DNA of 64,000 nt from Treponema sp. (GTDB lineage: Bacteria; Spirochaetota; Spirochaetia; Treponematales; Treponemataceae): the NCBI GenBank assembly GCA_017938365.1, contig JAGBBT010000100.1, positions 1 to 64,000 of the forward strand, read 5' to 3'. Made by a program: the position numbers and the translations under genes. The notes below the pieces were generated by a model, which was given only the letters and a program-made list of their open reading frames with translations, was not told where the DNA came from and made no database searches. Of this stretch, positions 28,301 to 36,441 are shown one piece after another (position 1 is the first letter of the stretch; every line of letters starts with the position of its first letter).

Positions 28301-28488
28301 TGTTACCAATGTGTTTTGCTACAAGTGGAAGTGCTGGTATGGTTCAGCCGATTGGGGTTGCGGTCGTTGGAGGGTTGACATCTTCGACTTTTATTACTCT
28401 TTTCTTTATACCGGTTTTGTATTCATTAATTATGAAAGAAAAAGATGTAAAAAAATCTAAAATTCAAGTATTTTTTGAAGAAAAATAA
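25387..28488 (+). CDS. RND-family inner membrane efflux pump (HAE1/AcrB-like)
   Basis: 1033 residues, the usual length, with 12 membrane segments and two large periplasmic loops. Typical features are the N-terminal segment ending in PDIDSPYLSVRTSY, the TM4 region GLILGVGMIVDASIVMIENIY carrying the proton-relay acidic residue, and the repeat GIVVNNGIILVDF with SRLRPVLMTTLTTILGMLP. It exports drugs or lipophilic compounds by proton exchange. A GGGAG site lies just after the hairpin array. Confidence 0.95.
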   Translation: MSLSKKTLDHPVLTLIIFLLLGIVGLFTLSNVAISLMPDIDSPYLSVRTSYTNAGPESVEKSVTKVLEGQLISVSGLKKLTSTSREGSSNINLEFNYGTNLDIATNDVRDKLDRVVRRLPDDVDTPIIRKMDSDSMPIMRIAINGNRSRDELRVLADDVVVDLLEQADGVAEASVSGGREKIVRVDISQNRLAAYGLTMTMVNSALSKQNLELGGGKITEGKTDYSVRTTGEFSSLEDINDTVITTAKNGYIVRLSDIGKAYLGYKDKTSDVYINGQPGIYISVTKQSGKNSVTVADGVYKKINEIKELLPSDVSMQIISDDTDSIRDTINTLIESAYQGLLLAILILFLFLKNIKSTIIIAISIPLSIIITMLCMNFAGITLNMMTLTGLILGVGMIVDASIVMIENIYVYRTRGAKPKIAAVLGSSEMTVSVLSGNLTTICVFIPFLFFIKDLGMSGQMFKGIIFTVVIALVSSLFVAIFLVPVLAGKFLPLSNRNEKPLKNKFLIKFYALIDKPLVLVTELYRKGLKSALNHRKATVVICFSALLISVAFAFTLKVNMMPNGKDDSVRLNVTLPIGSTLAETASVLESLEQICYDEVKGYKTIITTIGSGGTSYKGNIELKLPITEEQIDSAVDIQNKLRKHFEDFAGVRFGFRQNMSRQMTGSDIKIKIRCDDLDLSLKTANKISEVMSKIKDLGESSIDIEEGIPEVEVVINRQRAYAFGVDVTSVAREINYAINGVNSTTYRSAGKDYDVVLMYQKEDRQKVLDLEQIYVNGSAGKVSVANFAEVKRGLGPVSIKRENQTRIVTITADLISDRNAYEVESEIKDGIANSFIVPDEVTLIYDGAWKNMQDQGKVYGLIILMAIILVFGVMAGTYESFKAPFLNLCTIPFLIIGVVFIYKITGQAISMVSAVGLIMLVGIVVNNGIILVDFTNLLIDRGLKMKDACLEAGVSRLRPVLMTTLTTILGMLPMCFATSGSAGMVQPIGVAVVGGLTSSTFITLFFIPVLYSLIMKEKDVKKSKIQVFFEEK

Positions 28489-28512
28489 AGAAATTAGATT
28501 TTAGGAGTTCAT

Positions 28513-28797
28513 ATGTATAGAGCAGAAATTATTGCTAACCAATCTGTACAGGAAGAAATAATAGATTTGTTAGAAGAACATATTCCTAATATTTTATATA
28601 CAATAATTCCTCTTGTAGTTGGTCGTGGAAAAGAAAGTTATAAACTGGGGTCTGCAACATGGCCAGAAACAAATTTTGTTTTAGTTTCATATATAGAGGA
28701 CGAGCAGGTTAATATTGTTCGGTCTATCATAAAAGCAATTAAAGAAAAATTTAATGGAGAAGGAATAAAACTTTTCTTTGTAAAGGCTGAAGTTTAA
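28513..28797 (+). CDS. PII-like transporter-associated protein (PG0541 type)
   Basis: 94 residues, a small ferredoxin-like fold protein (MYRAEIIANQSVQEEIIDLLEE, ATWPETNFVLVSYIED). It belongs to the PII-like family often encoded with RND pumps. AGGAG precedes the ATG and it follows the pump gene by 24 bp. The PII relationship suggests ligand-dependent control of the pump, but this is inferred from family and position. Confidence 0.8.
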   Translation: MYRAEIIANQSVQEEIIDLLEEHIPNILYTIIPLVVGRGKESYKLGSATWPETNFVLVSYIEDEQVNIVRSIIKAIKEKFNGEGIKLFFVKAEV

Positions 28798-29384
28798 TGA
28801 ATAATTTTCATAAATATTATTTTATGATGAATAAAATAAAAGGAACAGTTTGCTCTTCTGTTAGCGATCGGCGAGAAACCGTATTTAAGAATTTTCCTGC
28901 TGAAATTTTGGCACCAAAAGGATCTGCAAAACTACATACTATAGGCAGATTAGACGCTGATACTGAAGGCCTTTTAATTTTAACAACAGATGGAGTTTTG
29001 TCTAATTTTCTTACAAGACCAGAAAATAGAATACAAAAAAAATATTATGTTGAGTTACTTAAAAAAGTTGATATATTAGATAAGACGAAATATTCCGCTA
29101 CTGTAAAAAATGGAATTATTTTACCTCCAGAAAAAAAATTCGGAGAACAATGGTGTTCTGGAGCCGAAATTGATTGGATGGAAGATGTTAATGAAACTTC
29201 TGCATGTATTGTTACAATTACAGAAGGAAAATTTCATGAAATAAAAAGAATATTTAGAGCTTTGGAAAATGAAGTTACATATTTAAAACGAATTTCTATA
29301 GGAAATTTGTATTTAGACGAAACTATTAAACCTGGAACTTATAGAGAATTAACAGTTGAAGAGGTAAAATTACTTTCTACCTAA
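28797..29384 (+). CDS. RsuA/RluB/RluE-family pseudouridine synthase, no S4 domain
   Basis: 195 residues. The catalytic motif GRLDADTEGLLILTTDG holds the nucleophile Asp. FMMNKIKGTVCS at the N-terminus and GKFHEIKRIFRAL near the end are typical. Unlike RsuA or RluB there is no N-terminal S4 domain, as in RluE-like enzymes. It modifies rRNA uridine; the site is unknown. The start overlaps the upstream stop by 1 nt (TAATG), and its 3' end overlaps prmC by 15 bp on the other strand. Confidence 0.88.
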   Translation: MNNFHKYYFMMNKIKGTVCSSVSDRRETVFKNFPAEILAPKGSAKLHTIGRLDADTEGLLILTTDGVLSNFLTRPENRIQKKYYVELLKKVDILDKTKYSATVKNGIILPPEKKFGEQWCSGAEIDWMEDVNETSACIVTITEGKFHEIKRIFRALENEVTYLKRISIGNLYLDETIKPGTYRELTVEEVKLLST

Positions 29385-30287
29385 TACATCTCTCAATTGA
29401 CCTGCTAAATCTTTTTCAATTTTTATATCTTTAAAACCAGTGGACTTTAAAATTTCAGCTGCCTCTTCAGCGTTGTATTCTCCTGTTTCCATTATTAATT
29501 GACCTCGAGGTGAGAGATGGTCGTAGGCTTGGGGAACTAATCGTCTGATAAGTTCTAGTCCATCATTTGTGTTGCTGTAATCTCCTGTCTCCAAAATATC
29601 TCCATCTAATGCGAGAATTGGTTCATTTCTTCCATCTTTTAAAAGTTCTAAAACTTCATTATGAGGAATATACGGTGGATTTGTTACGATTAAATCAAAT
29701 TTATAAGGTATTTCATCGAATAGATTACTTTGTAGAAAACTGATTCTCTCTTGCATTTCTTGTTTTAGTAATGATTCTGAATTTTTTTTTGCTACACAAA
29801 GTGCTTTTTGACTTATATCAACCATTGTAATTTTAGGTAATTCAGCAACTTGTATATTGTCAATTTCGTGTAATGTTTTTAAAATTGATATTCCAACACA
29901 GCCACTTCCTGTACACATGTCGCAAATTGTTGGAATATAATTTGAATGATTTGCCATTTTTTGACCAATTATATTTATTGCCAAATCAATCATAAGTTCT
30001 GTGTCTGGCTTCGGAATTAATACATCTTGGTTTACATAAAAATCATATCCATAAAATTCTTTTTTATTTGTGATGTAAGCGATAGGTAGTCCTGTTAATC
30101 TTTGGGTTGTAGCTTTTTTTATAGATTCGAAATCTTCTTGTGCAATATATTCGTCTCTATGAAAAGTAATCCAAGTCCTATTTTTATTTAAAACATTAGA
30201 AATTATTAAATCAATGTCTAATTCAGGACTTGGACTTGTTTTTTTTAGAAGTTCTATGGCGTCTTTTCTGACATCACCTAATTTCAT
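29370..30287 (-). CDS. prmC: Peptide chain release factor N5-glutamine methyltransferase PrmC
   Basis: 305 residues. An N-terminal helical substrate-recognition domain is followed by a Rossmann methyltransferase (CDMCTGSGCVGIS) and the catalytic NPPYIP motif that holds the glutamine. It methylates the GGQ glutamine of release factors, and the target prfA is the gene just upstream (1 bp apart). It has no ribosome-binding site of its own, so translation is probably coupled. Confidence 0.95.
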   Translation of the reverse strand: MKLGDVRKDAIELLKKTSPSPELDIDLIISNVLNKNRTWITFHRDEYIAQEDFESIKKATTQRLTGLPIAYITNKKEFYGYDFYVNQDVLIPKPDTELMIDLAINIIGQKMANHSNYIPTICDMCTGSGCVGISILKTLHEIDNIQVAELPKITMVDISQKALCVAKKNSESLLKQEMQERISFLQSNLFDEIPYKFDLIVTNPPYIPHNEVLELLKDGRNEPILALDGDILETGDYSNTNDGLELIRRLVPQAYDHLSPRGQLIMETGEYNAEEAAEILKSTGFKDIKIEKDLAGQLRDVLGRK

Positions 30288-30288
30288 T

Positions 30289-31368
30289 TTATTGAGCTTC
30301 TAAAGATTTAAATTGCTCTTCCTTTGCATAAACATTAAGAGCATCTAACATATCATCCATATTTCCCATCATAAATCCTGGTAAATTATGAACTGTTAGG
30401 TTTATTCGGTGATCTGTAACACGGTCTTGTGGATAGTTGTAAGTTCTGATTTTTTCAGAGCGATCTCCGTTTCCAACCATGTTTTTTCTAACAGCAGAGC
30501 GTTCTGCATCTTTTTTACTTTGTTCTAAATCAAACAATCTTGCTCTTAAAACCATCCAAGCTTTTGCTTTGTTTTTAATTTGAGATTTTTCATCTTGTTG
30601 TATAACAACAATACCTGTTGGTATGTGTGTAAGACGAACTGCCGAGTCTGTTGTGTTTACACACTGTCCTCCAGGACCGCCTGCACGCATAACATCAACA
30701 CGAACATCGCTTGGTTTTATATCAATTTCTGTTTCTTCAGCTTCTGGTAGTACAGCAACTGTAACTGTTGATGTTTGTAATCTTCCTTGACTTTCTGTTG
30801 CTGGAACTCGCTGAACTCTGTGAACTCCACTTTCCCAACGAAGTGTTCCGTAAACAAACTTTCCATCGATTTTTGTTACTATTTTATTGAATCCACCAAC
30901 TTCTGTTTCTTGTGCTTCCATGTTTTCGTATTTCCAGCCTTTTTTATCGCAAAGGTGACAATACATTTCCCACATGTCTCTTACAAATAAAGATGCTTCA
31001 TCTCCTCCTGCAGCAGAACGGATTTCAAGAATAATATTTTTTTCATCAAGTGGGTCAGGAGGAATTAGTTTTAACTTAATTTGTTCTTCTAATTGAGGTT
31101 GTCGTTCTTCAAGTTCTTTTAACTCTTCTCGGGCCATTTCTTTCATTTCTGCATCATCTTCAGCTGTTATCATCATTTTGGCATCTTCAATACCTTGCAG
31201 AACTTTGCGATATTCAGCCCCAAGTGTAGTTACTTCTGTTAAATGACCATATTCTGTCATTGTTTCTTTGTACTTTTTTGCGTCTTTTACGAGATCAGGA
31301 TTCTGAACCTCTTCTGCTATTACTTTGTATCTTTCGTCTAATTCATTAAGTTTCTTCAATAAATCCAT
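30289..31368 (-). CDS. prfA: Peptide chain release factor 1
   Basis: 359 residues, full length. The stop-codon tripeptide PAT in RVPATESQGR is the RF1 (PxT) form, so it reads UAA and UAG. The GGQ loop is in GGPGGQCVNTTDS. AAAGGA abuts the ATG directly and is too close to be a normal ribosome-binding site; instead a promoter with 6 nt between -10 and ATG fits. Operon with prmC. Confidence 0.96.
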   Translation of the reverse strand: MDLLKKLNELDERYKVIAEEVQNPDLVKDAKKYKETMTEYGHLTEVTTLGAEYRKVLQGIEDAKMMITAEDDAEMKEMAREELKELEERQPQLEEQIKLKLIPPDPLDEKNIILEIRSAAGGDEASLFVRDMWEMYCHLCDKKGWKYENMEAQETEVGGFNKIVTKIDGKFVYGTLRWESGVHRVQRVPATESQGRLQTSTVTVAVLPEAEETEIDIKPSDVRVDVMRAGGPGGQCVNTTDSAVRLTHIPTGIVVIQQDEKSQIKNKAKAWMVLRARLFDLEQSKKDAERSAVRKNMVGNGDRSEKIRTYNYPQDRVTDHRINLTVHNLPGFMMGNMDDMLDALNVYAKEEQFKSLEAQ

Positions 31369-31374
31369 TCCTTT

Positions 31375-31403
31375 AATTTACTGAATTTATCTTTTTTTTA
31401 CAA
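31375..31403 (-). promoter_or_regulatory. prfA promoter, leaderless type
   Basis: Minus strand: TTGTAA (31403-31398), 17-nt spacer, TAAATT (31380-31375), then 6 nt to ATG. Confidence 0.5.
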
Positions 31404-31435
31404 TGGAGTTTATATAGGATGTGCTTTCTATAATA

Positions 31436-31464
31436 TTGTGATTGTTTGTATTCTAAATTAGAAT
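31436..31464 (+). promoter_or_regulatory. Promoter of the ankyrin lipoprotein gene, leaderless type
   Basis: TTGTGA (31436-31441), 17-nt spacer, TAGAAT (31459-31464), 6 nt to ATG. No Shine-Dalgarno sequence is present. Confidence 0.55.
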
Positions 31465-31470
31465 AACCTT

Positions 31471-32136
31471 ATGAATAAGATATTTTTGATTTTATTTTTT
31501 AGTATTGCTTTGGTTTCTTGTAATAAAATTGATTCGGAAAAATTTATGCAAGAAAATATTGATAATCCTGATGGTGTTGTTTTAGCTGCAGTAAAAACAA
31601 ATGATTTAAAACTTGTAAAGGAAATTCTAAAAGTTTCTTCTATGGATTCTGTTAAGGATTCTGTTAATTTTTTTGGTCGAGATAACATAACTGCTTTAAT
31701 GTGGGCTTCTAGAATTGGTAATGAAAAAATTGTAAAAGCATTGTTAGGTTGTGAGGCAGACATTTTATTAGAAAGTGCAGAAGGTTTGAATTCTTTTGAT
31801 TATGCTTGTCTTTCTGGAAATTTAGAATGTATTAAATTGTTATATAATTCTTCTATAAATTTGAACAGTTTTAATGATGGTGATGTTTCTCCTTTAATTT
31901 TAGCATCCGCAAAAAATATGCCAAATGTTGTTAAGTTTTTAATTGAAAAAGGAGCAGAAGTTGATTTGGCTGATAGCAATGGAGATACAGCTTTAATGTA
32001 TGCCATTTATAATGACTCTATTGCGGTCGCAAAAGTTTTAATGAAGAGTGGTGCTAATCCTAATATATCAAATAAAAACGGAGAAACTCCTTTATCTTTG
32101 GCTTCTGAAAAAATAAAAAAAATCTTATATAAATAA
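31471..32136 (+). CDS. Ankyrin-repeat lipoprotein
   Basis: 221 residues. Signal peptide with lipobox ALVSC (Cys17). About five ankyrin repeats follow, with readable cores NITALMWASRIGNEKIVKALL, GLNSFDYACLSGNLECIKLL, VSPLILASAKNMPNVVKFLIEKGA and GDTALMYAIYNDSIAVAKVLMKSGA. It is exported and probably binds a protein partner; the target is unknown. It is a monocistronic gene divergent from prfA. Confidence 0.9.
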   Translation: MNKIFLILFFSIALVSCNKIDSEKFMQENIDNPDGVVLAAVKTNDLKLVKEILKVSSMDSVKDSVNFFGRDNITALMWASRIGNEKIVKALLGCEADILLESAEGLNSFDYACLSGNLECIKLLYNSSINLNSFNDGDVSPLILASAKNMPNVVKFLIEKGAEVDLADSNGDTALMYAIYNDSIAVAKVLMKSGANPNISNKNGETPLSLASEKIKKILYK

Positions 32137-32142
32137 AAAAAA

Positions 32143-32170
32143 GCCAGCCCAGGAGGATTCTTGGACTGGC
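32143..32170 (-). terminator. Terminator of the beta-helix lipoprotein gene
   Basis: Arms 32143-32151 and 32162-32170 pair with one C-A mismatch. On the minus strand the hairpin is followed by a long T-run. It lies just past the ankyrin gene, so it may also slow the + transcript. Confidence 0.8.
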
Positions 32171-32202
32171 AAAGAGGAGATTACAAGAAACTTTGAGTTA
32201 TG

Positions 32203-33114
32203 TTATTGGTTTGAAATTCCTGTAATACGATACCATTGGTATTTTTTGTTACCAGATGAAGAACAGTTGCTGATGCTCATTGCAGCAGTGTTTCCGTTTC
32301 CATCGTAACCACAAGCTAAATTATTTTTAGCAACACAGTTTGAAAGATAATGTTTTACATTCTGTCCAGAACTTCCAAGTTTGAAACCATTTCCGTCACC
32401 ATTTGCTGTTGTTTTTCCAGAAGAAATATATCCATTGTAGCTTGCTTCACAGTTTGTCATTGTTACACCGTAAGGTTGTCCGTAAAGATCCCATCCGTCA
32501 TCTGAGTTGTATTTAGCAATACATCCATCAAATTTGTTGTTTTTTCCACCAGAAAGTTTACAAGCGTAACCGTCTGCATTTTCTCCGCCATTAGCAGAGT
32601 CGTAGTTGTAATATGATTCACATTTGTATACATAGTTTCCATAAGAGCTGTTGTAAATCTGAAGTCCTGAATCTGCATTATTTAAGAATTTACAATAAGC
32701 AATGTAGTTATTTCCACCAACTTGTAAAACCATTCCGCAGTCTGGAGCATTTTTTACAGTCATGTTAGTAATGTTCCAATAACTTCCGTTTACTTTAATA
32801 CCCCAACCAGAAGAAATTCCTGAACAATCAAGTGTATAACCATTTCCACTAAAGTTAATTTTTTTACTTGAAGTTCCACTTTTAAGGATTTGAAGTTGAC
32901 TTGTTAGTTTAATGTTAGCACCAAGTTTAATTGAATCGCCAGCAGCAGCATTGTTAATTGCAGAACGAAGTGCACTTTCAGATGTTACAGTTGTTGCAGC
33001 ACGTCCTTCAGAAGAAAGTTCTGTTTCAGAATCTAATGTCATGCCAGAGCAAGACAAAACCAATGATGCTGTAGCTAGTACAGCAAGAGTTTTAACAGCA
33101 TGTGTTAATTTCAT
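32203..33114 (-). CDS. Right-handed beta-helix lipoprotein, family 9 pectate-lyase-like
   Basis: 303 residues from the ATG with GAGG 6 nt upstream. Lipobox LVLSC. From ~residue 60 it is a parallel beta-helix with Asn/Gly-rich turns. NADGYACKL, KNNKFDGCIAKYNSDDGWDLYG and GDGNGFKLG match the hallmark segment of family 9 pectate lyases, where Asp residues bind Ca2+ and a Lys acts as base. It may cleave pectin or another polyuronate at the cell surface; the call is by motif memory, not alignment. The ladder is short for that family. Confidence 0.72.
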   Translation of the reverse strand: MKLTHAVKTLAVLATASLVLSCSGMTLDSETELSSEGRAATTVTSESALRSAINNAAAGDSIKLGANIKLTSQLQILKSGTSSKKINFSGNGYTLDCSGISSGWGIKVNGSYWNITNMTVKNAPDCGMVLQVGGNNYIAYCKFLNNADSGLQIYNSSYGNYVYKCESYYNYDSANGGENADGYACKLSGGKNNKFDGCIAKYNSDDGWDLYGQPYGVTMTNCEASYNGYISSGKTTANGDGNGFKLGSSGQNVKHYLSNCVAKNNLACGYDGNGNTAAMSISNCSSSGNKKYQWYRITGISNQ

Positions 33115-33337
33115 AAAAAACCTCACTTTTTATTGTTTTCTCAACGTATGTTAATATATGTTATATTCTTTAAATAAATTTGTAATAAACCGACATCAAA
33201 TTAGTCCAAAGATATATTTTGATTATATTTTATAAATCTTTTAATTTTAATATAAGTTTTTTATAAAAATATTCTGAATTAGAAAAATTATTGTTGAACA
33301 TTTATAAAAAAGTGATTATATATTGTATAAAATATAG

Positions 33338-33378
33338 TAATTTTTTACTTATTTTTTATAAGAAAAAGTAAAAAATTA
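33338..33378. repeat. 13-bp AT inverted repeat
   Basis: Arms TAATTTTTTACTT and AAGTAAAAAATTA are perfectly complementary, with a 15-nt loop. This might be a protein-binding site or a terminator-like structure. Confidence 0.6.
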
Positions 33379-33444
33379 AACAAATATTATTATTTATAAA
33401 TAAAAAGCGATATTTTATAAAAGTTGAAGTAATTTCTATATTAA

Positions 33445-33473
33445 TTGTGCATATTAATTAAAAACATTATAAT
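33445..33473 (+). promoter_or_regulatory. mnmG promoter, leaderless type
   Basis: TTGTGC (33445-33450), exactly 17-nt spacer, TATAAT (33468-33473), then 7 nt to ATG. The in-frame TTG at 33445 is this -35 box, not a start codon. Confidence 0.65.
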
Positions 33474-33480
33474 CAATTTC

Positions 33481-35538
33481 ATGGTTGGATTTTATGATTC
33501 TTATGATGTCGCTGTAATTGGTGGTGGACATGCGGGAACTGAAGCTTGTCTTGCATGTGCTAGGATGGGATTGAAAACAATTCTTATAACTCAGTCTATT
33601 GATGCTATTGCAAGGTTGAGTTGTAATCCGTCTATTGGAGGCATTGCAAAAGGAAATATTGTAAGAGAAATCGATGCACTTGGTGGCGAAATGGGAAAAA
33701 TCATAGATAAATCTATGATTCAGTTTAGAATGCTTAATAAAAGTCGCGGTCCTGCTGTTCAAGCCCCAAGAAGTCAAGCTGATAAAATTATTTATGCCTC
33801 TATTGCTCGACAAACTATAGAAACAACAAAGAATCTTCATACCTTAATGGATACTGTTGTAGATATATTAACTGTTGCTAGTGATAGTCCTTTACCTCCT
33901 GATAGTGATACTTCTGCGGAAAAAGGATCGATTCCTGGAGAATCAAGAAGTCAAATTCTTAGTGAGGCAGCAAAGTCAGGGATGAGACAAAAAGTTACGG
34001 CTGTTGTTACAGAACGAGGTCGAATTATTCCTGTAAGATCTGTAGTTCTTACAACAGGAACTTTTTTAGGAGGGCGTATTTTTATAGGAGAATATGATTC
34101 GCCTTGTGGTCGAGTAGGGGAAGTTGGTGCTTTTGGATTAACTCATTCACTTAATAGATTAGGTTTTACAACAGGAAGATTAAAAACTGGTACTCCTCCT
34201 AGAATTTTAAAACACACAGTGGATTTAAGTATCGCGGAATTACAAGAAGGTGATGAGGAAGTTATACCTTTTAGTTTTGAAACTGAAAAAATAGACAGAC
34301 CTATGGTTCCTTGTTATTTGGTGTATACAAATCAAGAAACACATAAGATTATTCGTGAAAATATAAATCGATCACCGTTGTTTTCTGGAAAAATAAGTGG
34401 CATAGGTCCTCGTTATTGTCCGTCTATAGAAGACAAGGTAATGCGTTTTGAAGAAAGAGAACGACATCAACTTTTTGTTGAACCAGAAAGTTTATACACA
34501 GATGAAATATATTTGAATGGTTTATCGTCATCGTTGCCAGAGGAAGTTCAGGATGCTTTTTTAAGGACTATTCCTGGGTTTGAGAATTGTATTGTTAGTA
34601 GACCAGGGTATGCTGTTGAGTATGATTATGTAGAACCTACTCAATTATATCCATCTTTGGAAACAAAAAGAGTTGCAGGTTTATTTGATGCAGGACAAAT
34701 TAATGGGACTTCAGGTTATGAAGAGGCCGCAGGACAAGGTTTAGTTGCAGGGATTAATGCTGCACTTTATGCAAAAGCCCATGAAAAATTATGTGGCCCA
34801 TTATGTTCTGCAAAAAGTGGAATGGGACAGGTTGCTTCTAGTATGGAAGTTGGTGCTATTCAATATTCTCCTATAATGACAGAAGAAGAAATAAAAAGGT
34901 TTGCGGAAATATCAGAAAATGAAGCCCATAACTTGAATAATATGTTAAAAGAAAGTCAATCAAAGTTAGGTTATAATAATTTTAATTCAATTCCTACTTG
35001 GGAACCTCTTATTATTGGTCGTGATGAAGGTTATATTGGAGTTTTGATTGATGATTTAGTAACTTTAGGTACTAAAGAACCTTATAGAATGTTTACTGCA
35101 AGAGCTGAGTATCGCTTAAAATTACGTCATGATACTGCTGATAAAAGATTAAGTGAGAAGGCTTACAAAGTTGGATTAAAAACTGAAGAACAAATAAACA
35201 GTGTTCGTTCAAAATATGCTCAAGTTGATGAAGCTGTTTCGTATCTTTTAAAAAAAGGTGAAGTAGAAAATCCAGGATATCCAGAAAAAATATGGGATGA
35301 GGCTCTCAAGGAATTTAAATATAAATATTATATTGAAAAGCAAGATGCAAGAGTTGCAAAAATGCATAAAATGGAGAATAGAAAAATTCCTTTGGATTTT
35401 GATTATGGTTCTATTCCTGCATTAAGTTCTGAAAGTAGAGCAAAACTTGAAAAGATTAGACCGTTGACGCTTGGGCAAGCAAGTAGGATTTCAGGTATTA
35501 GAAATTCCGATATAATGCTTCTTATGGTTTATTTGTAA
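33481..35538 (+). CDS. mnmG: tRNA uridine-5-carboxymethylaminomethyl modification enzyme MnmG (GidA)
   Basis: 685 residues. FAD-binding GGGHAGTEA at 14-22, the RLSCNPSIGGIAKGN signature, GTFLGG, PRYCPSIEDKV and the C-terminal GQASRISGIRNSDI. With MnmE it modifies U34 of several tRNAs. A Ser/Asp/Pro-rich insert of about 38 residues (~131-168) makes it longer than the usual ~620-640. The ATG at 33481 is chosen because the conserved start follows it and the promoter ends 7 nt before. Confidence 0.96.
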   Translation: MVGFYDSYDVAVIGGGHAGTEACLACARMGLKTILITQSIDAIARLSCNPSIGGIAKGNIVREIDALGGEMGKIIDKSMIQFRMLNKSRGPAVQAPRSQADKIIYASIARQTIETTKNLHTLMDTVVDILTVASDSPLPPDSDTSAEKGSIPGESRSQILSEAAKSGMRQKVTAVVTERGRIIPVRSVVLTTGTFLGGRIFIGEYDSPCGRVGEVGAFGLTHSLNRLGFTTGRLKTGTPPRILKHTVDLSIAELQEGDEEVIPFSFETEKIDRPMVPCYLVYTNQETHKIIRENINRSPLFSGKISGIGPRYCPSIEDKVMRFEERERHQLFVEPESLYTDEIYLNGLSSSLPEEVQDAFLRTIPGFENCIVSRPGYAVEYDYVEPTQLYPSLETKRVAGLFDAGQINGTSGYEEAAGQGLVAGINAALYAKAHEKLCGPLCSAKSGMGQVASSMEVGAIQYSPIMTEEEIKRFAEISENEAHNLNNMLKESQSKLGYNNFNSIPTWEPLIIGRDEGYIGVLIDDLVTLGTKEPYRMFTARAEYRLKLRHDTADKRLSEKAYKVGLKTEEQINSVRSKYAQVDEAVSYLLKKGEVENPGYPEKIWDEALKEFKYKYYIEKQDARVAKMHKMENRKIPLDFDYGSIPALSSESRAKLEKIRPLTLGQASRISGIRNSDIMLLMVYL

Positions 35539-35540
35539 GA

Positions 35541-36437
35541 TTAGTTTTTTATAAGGTTTATTATCTCATCTTTTGTGAAGATTTCGCAGTTGCAAAGTTC
35601 CATTGCGAATTCGCTGATAGATTTATTTAAAAATAATATTCCTTCTGTGCCAAGAGAAACTTTTATATTTTTATCCATAAAAAGTTTTAGATGATTTGCT
35701 TTTTCTTTCCATGGTGATAAAAGTTTTGTTGATGTATTTGGTGTAATTATTAATGAAGTATTGTTATTTTTTAAATCTGATAAAAAACTATCATTGTTTA
35801 TTAAGTTTTCTCCATTTATTATACAATTGGGAAGAATTTGTTTATATGCATGGTAAAGTTCATTTTCTGATGAAAAATCAGATGCAGAGAATTTTATTGT
35901 TAGGTTATGTTCTTTTGCTGTTTCTGCAAAAATTTTATATTTATCTGCATTTACTGAAAAATCTTTTCCGTAAAAGTGAATTCCTGAAAATTCTTGGCTT
36001 CCAAGTAAGGTTTCTGCAAGAATAAGGGATGTATGATCTAAAGAATCTGTATCAATTGCTAAAACAGGATTGATTTTTATTTGATTCGAATATTTATCCT
36101 GAATTTCTCTTATGATTTCAACGAAATATTCAGGTGTTTCTGTGCATTTTATTAAGTTGCAATTTATTGTTCCGTCTACTTCTGAAACATTATCAGCAAC
36201 TAATTCTGAAATTGATAAACTCAATAGATTCTTTATATCTTTTTTTGAATCAACTCGAATTTGGGTGTATTGTTTTATTTCATTTTGCTGATCTTTTTCA
36301 TAACAAATTCCGTCTTCAGGAAAGTCTGGGATATAAAAACCTGACCATAATGTGTAAGAAGAATAGCGCATTCCTAAATCTAAATTATTATGTTTGTCCT
36401 TTTTAGAAATTTTTATAAAATCAGCTATAGATGTCAT
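35541..36437 (-). CDS. Adenosine-deaminase-like protein lacking the metal and catalytic residues
   Basis: 298 residues from ATG with AGGA 8 nt upstream; it starts 4 bp after the add stop. The C-terminal half follows the ADA barrel: SGIHFYGKDF for the G-x-D-x-x-G-x-E strand, FSASD where HAGE should be, CIINGENL for RIGHG, and VSLGTEGILF for NTDDP. Every zinc or catalytic residue I could place is changed. Probably a pseudo-enzyme (regulatory or structural partner) from duplication of add. The N-terminal half is not recognisable. Confidence 0.65.
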   Translation of the reverse strand: MTSIADFIKISKKDKHNNLDLGMRYSSYTLWSGFYIPDFPEDGICYEKDQQNEIKQYTQIRVDSKKDIKNLLSLSISELVADNVSEVDGTINCNLIKCTETPEYFVEIIREIQDKYSNQIKINPVLAIDTDSLDHTSLILAETLLGSQEFSGIHFYGKDFSVNADKYKIFAETAKEHNLTIKFSASDFSSENELYHAYKQILPNCIINGENLINNDSFLSDLKNNNTSLIITPNTSTKLLSPWKEKANHLKLFMDKNIKVSLGTEGILFLNKSISEFAMELCNCEIFTKDEIINLIKN

Positions 36438-36441
36438 ATTA

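Larger units (their letters stand above)
33115..33480. other. Intergenic region before mnmG, extremely AT-rich
   Basis: About 366 bp between divergent genes with almost no G or C. It holds the mnmG promoter at its right end and a perfect 13-bp inverted repeat (33338-33350 with 33366-33378). I see no DnaA boxes, tRNA or open frame. mnmG often lies near oriC in bacteria, but nothing here supports an origin. Confidence 0.6.

Noticed and set aside
33115-33480. Origin of replication next to mnmG
   Set aside because: Very AT-rich and beside mnmG, but no DnaA boxes and no dnaA/dnaN genes nearby.
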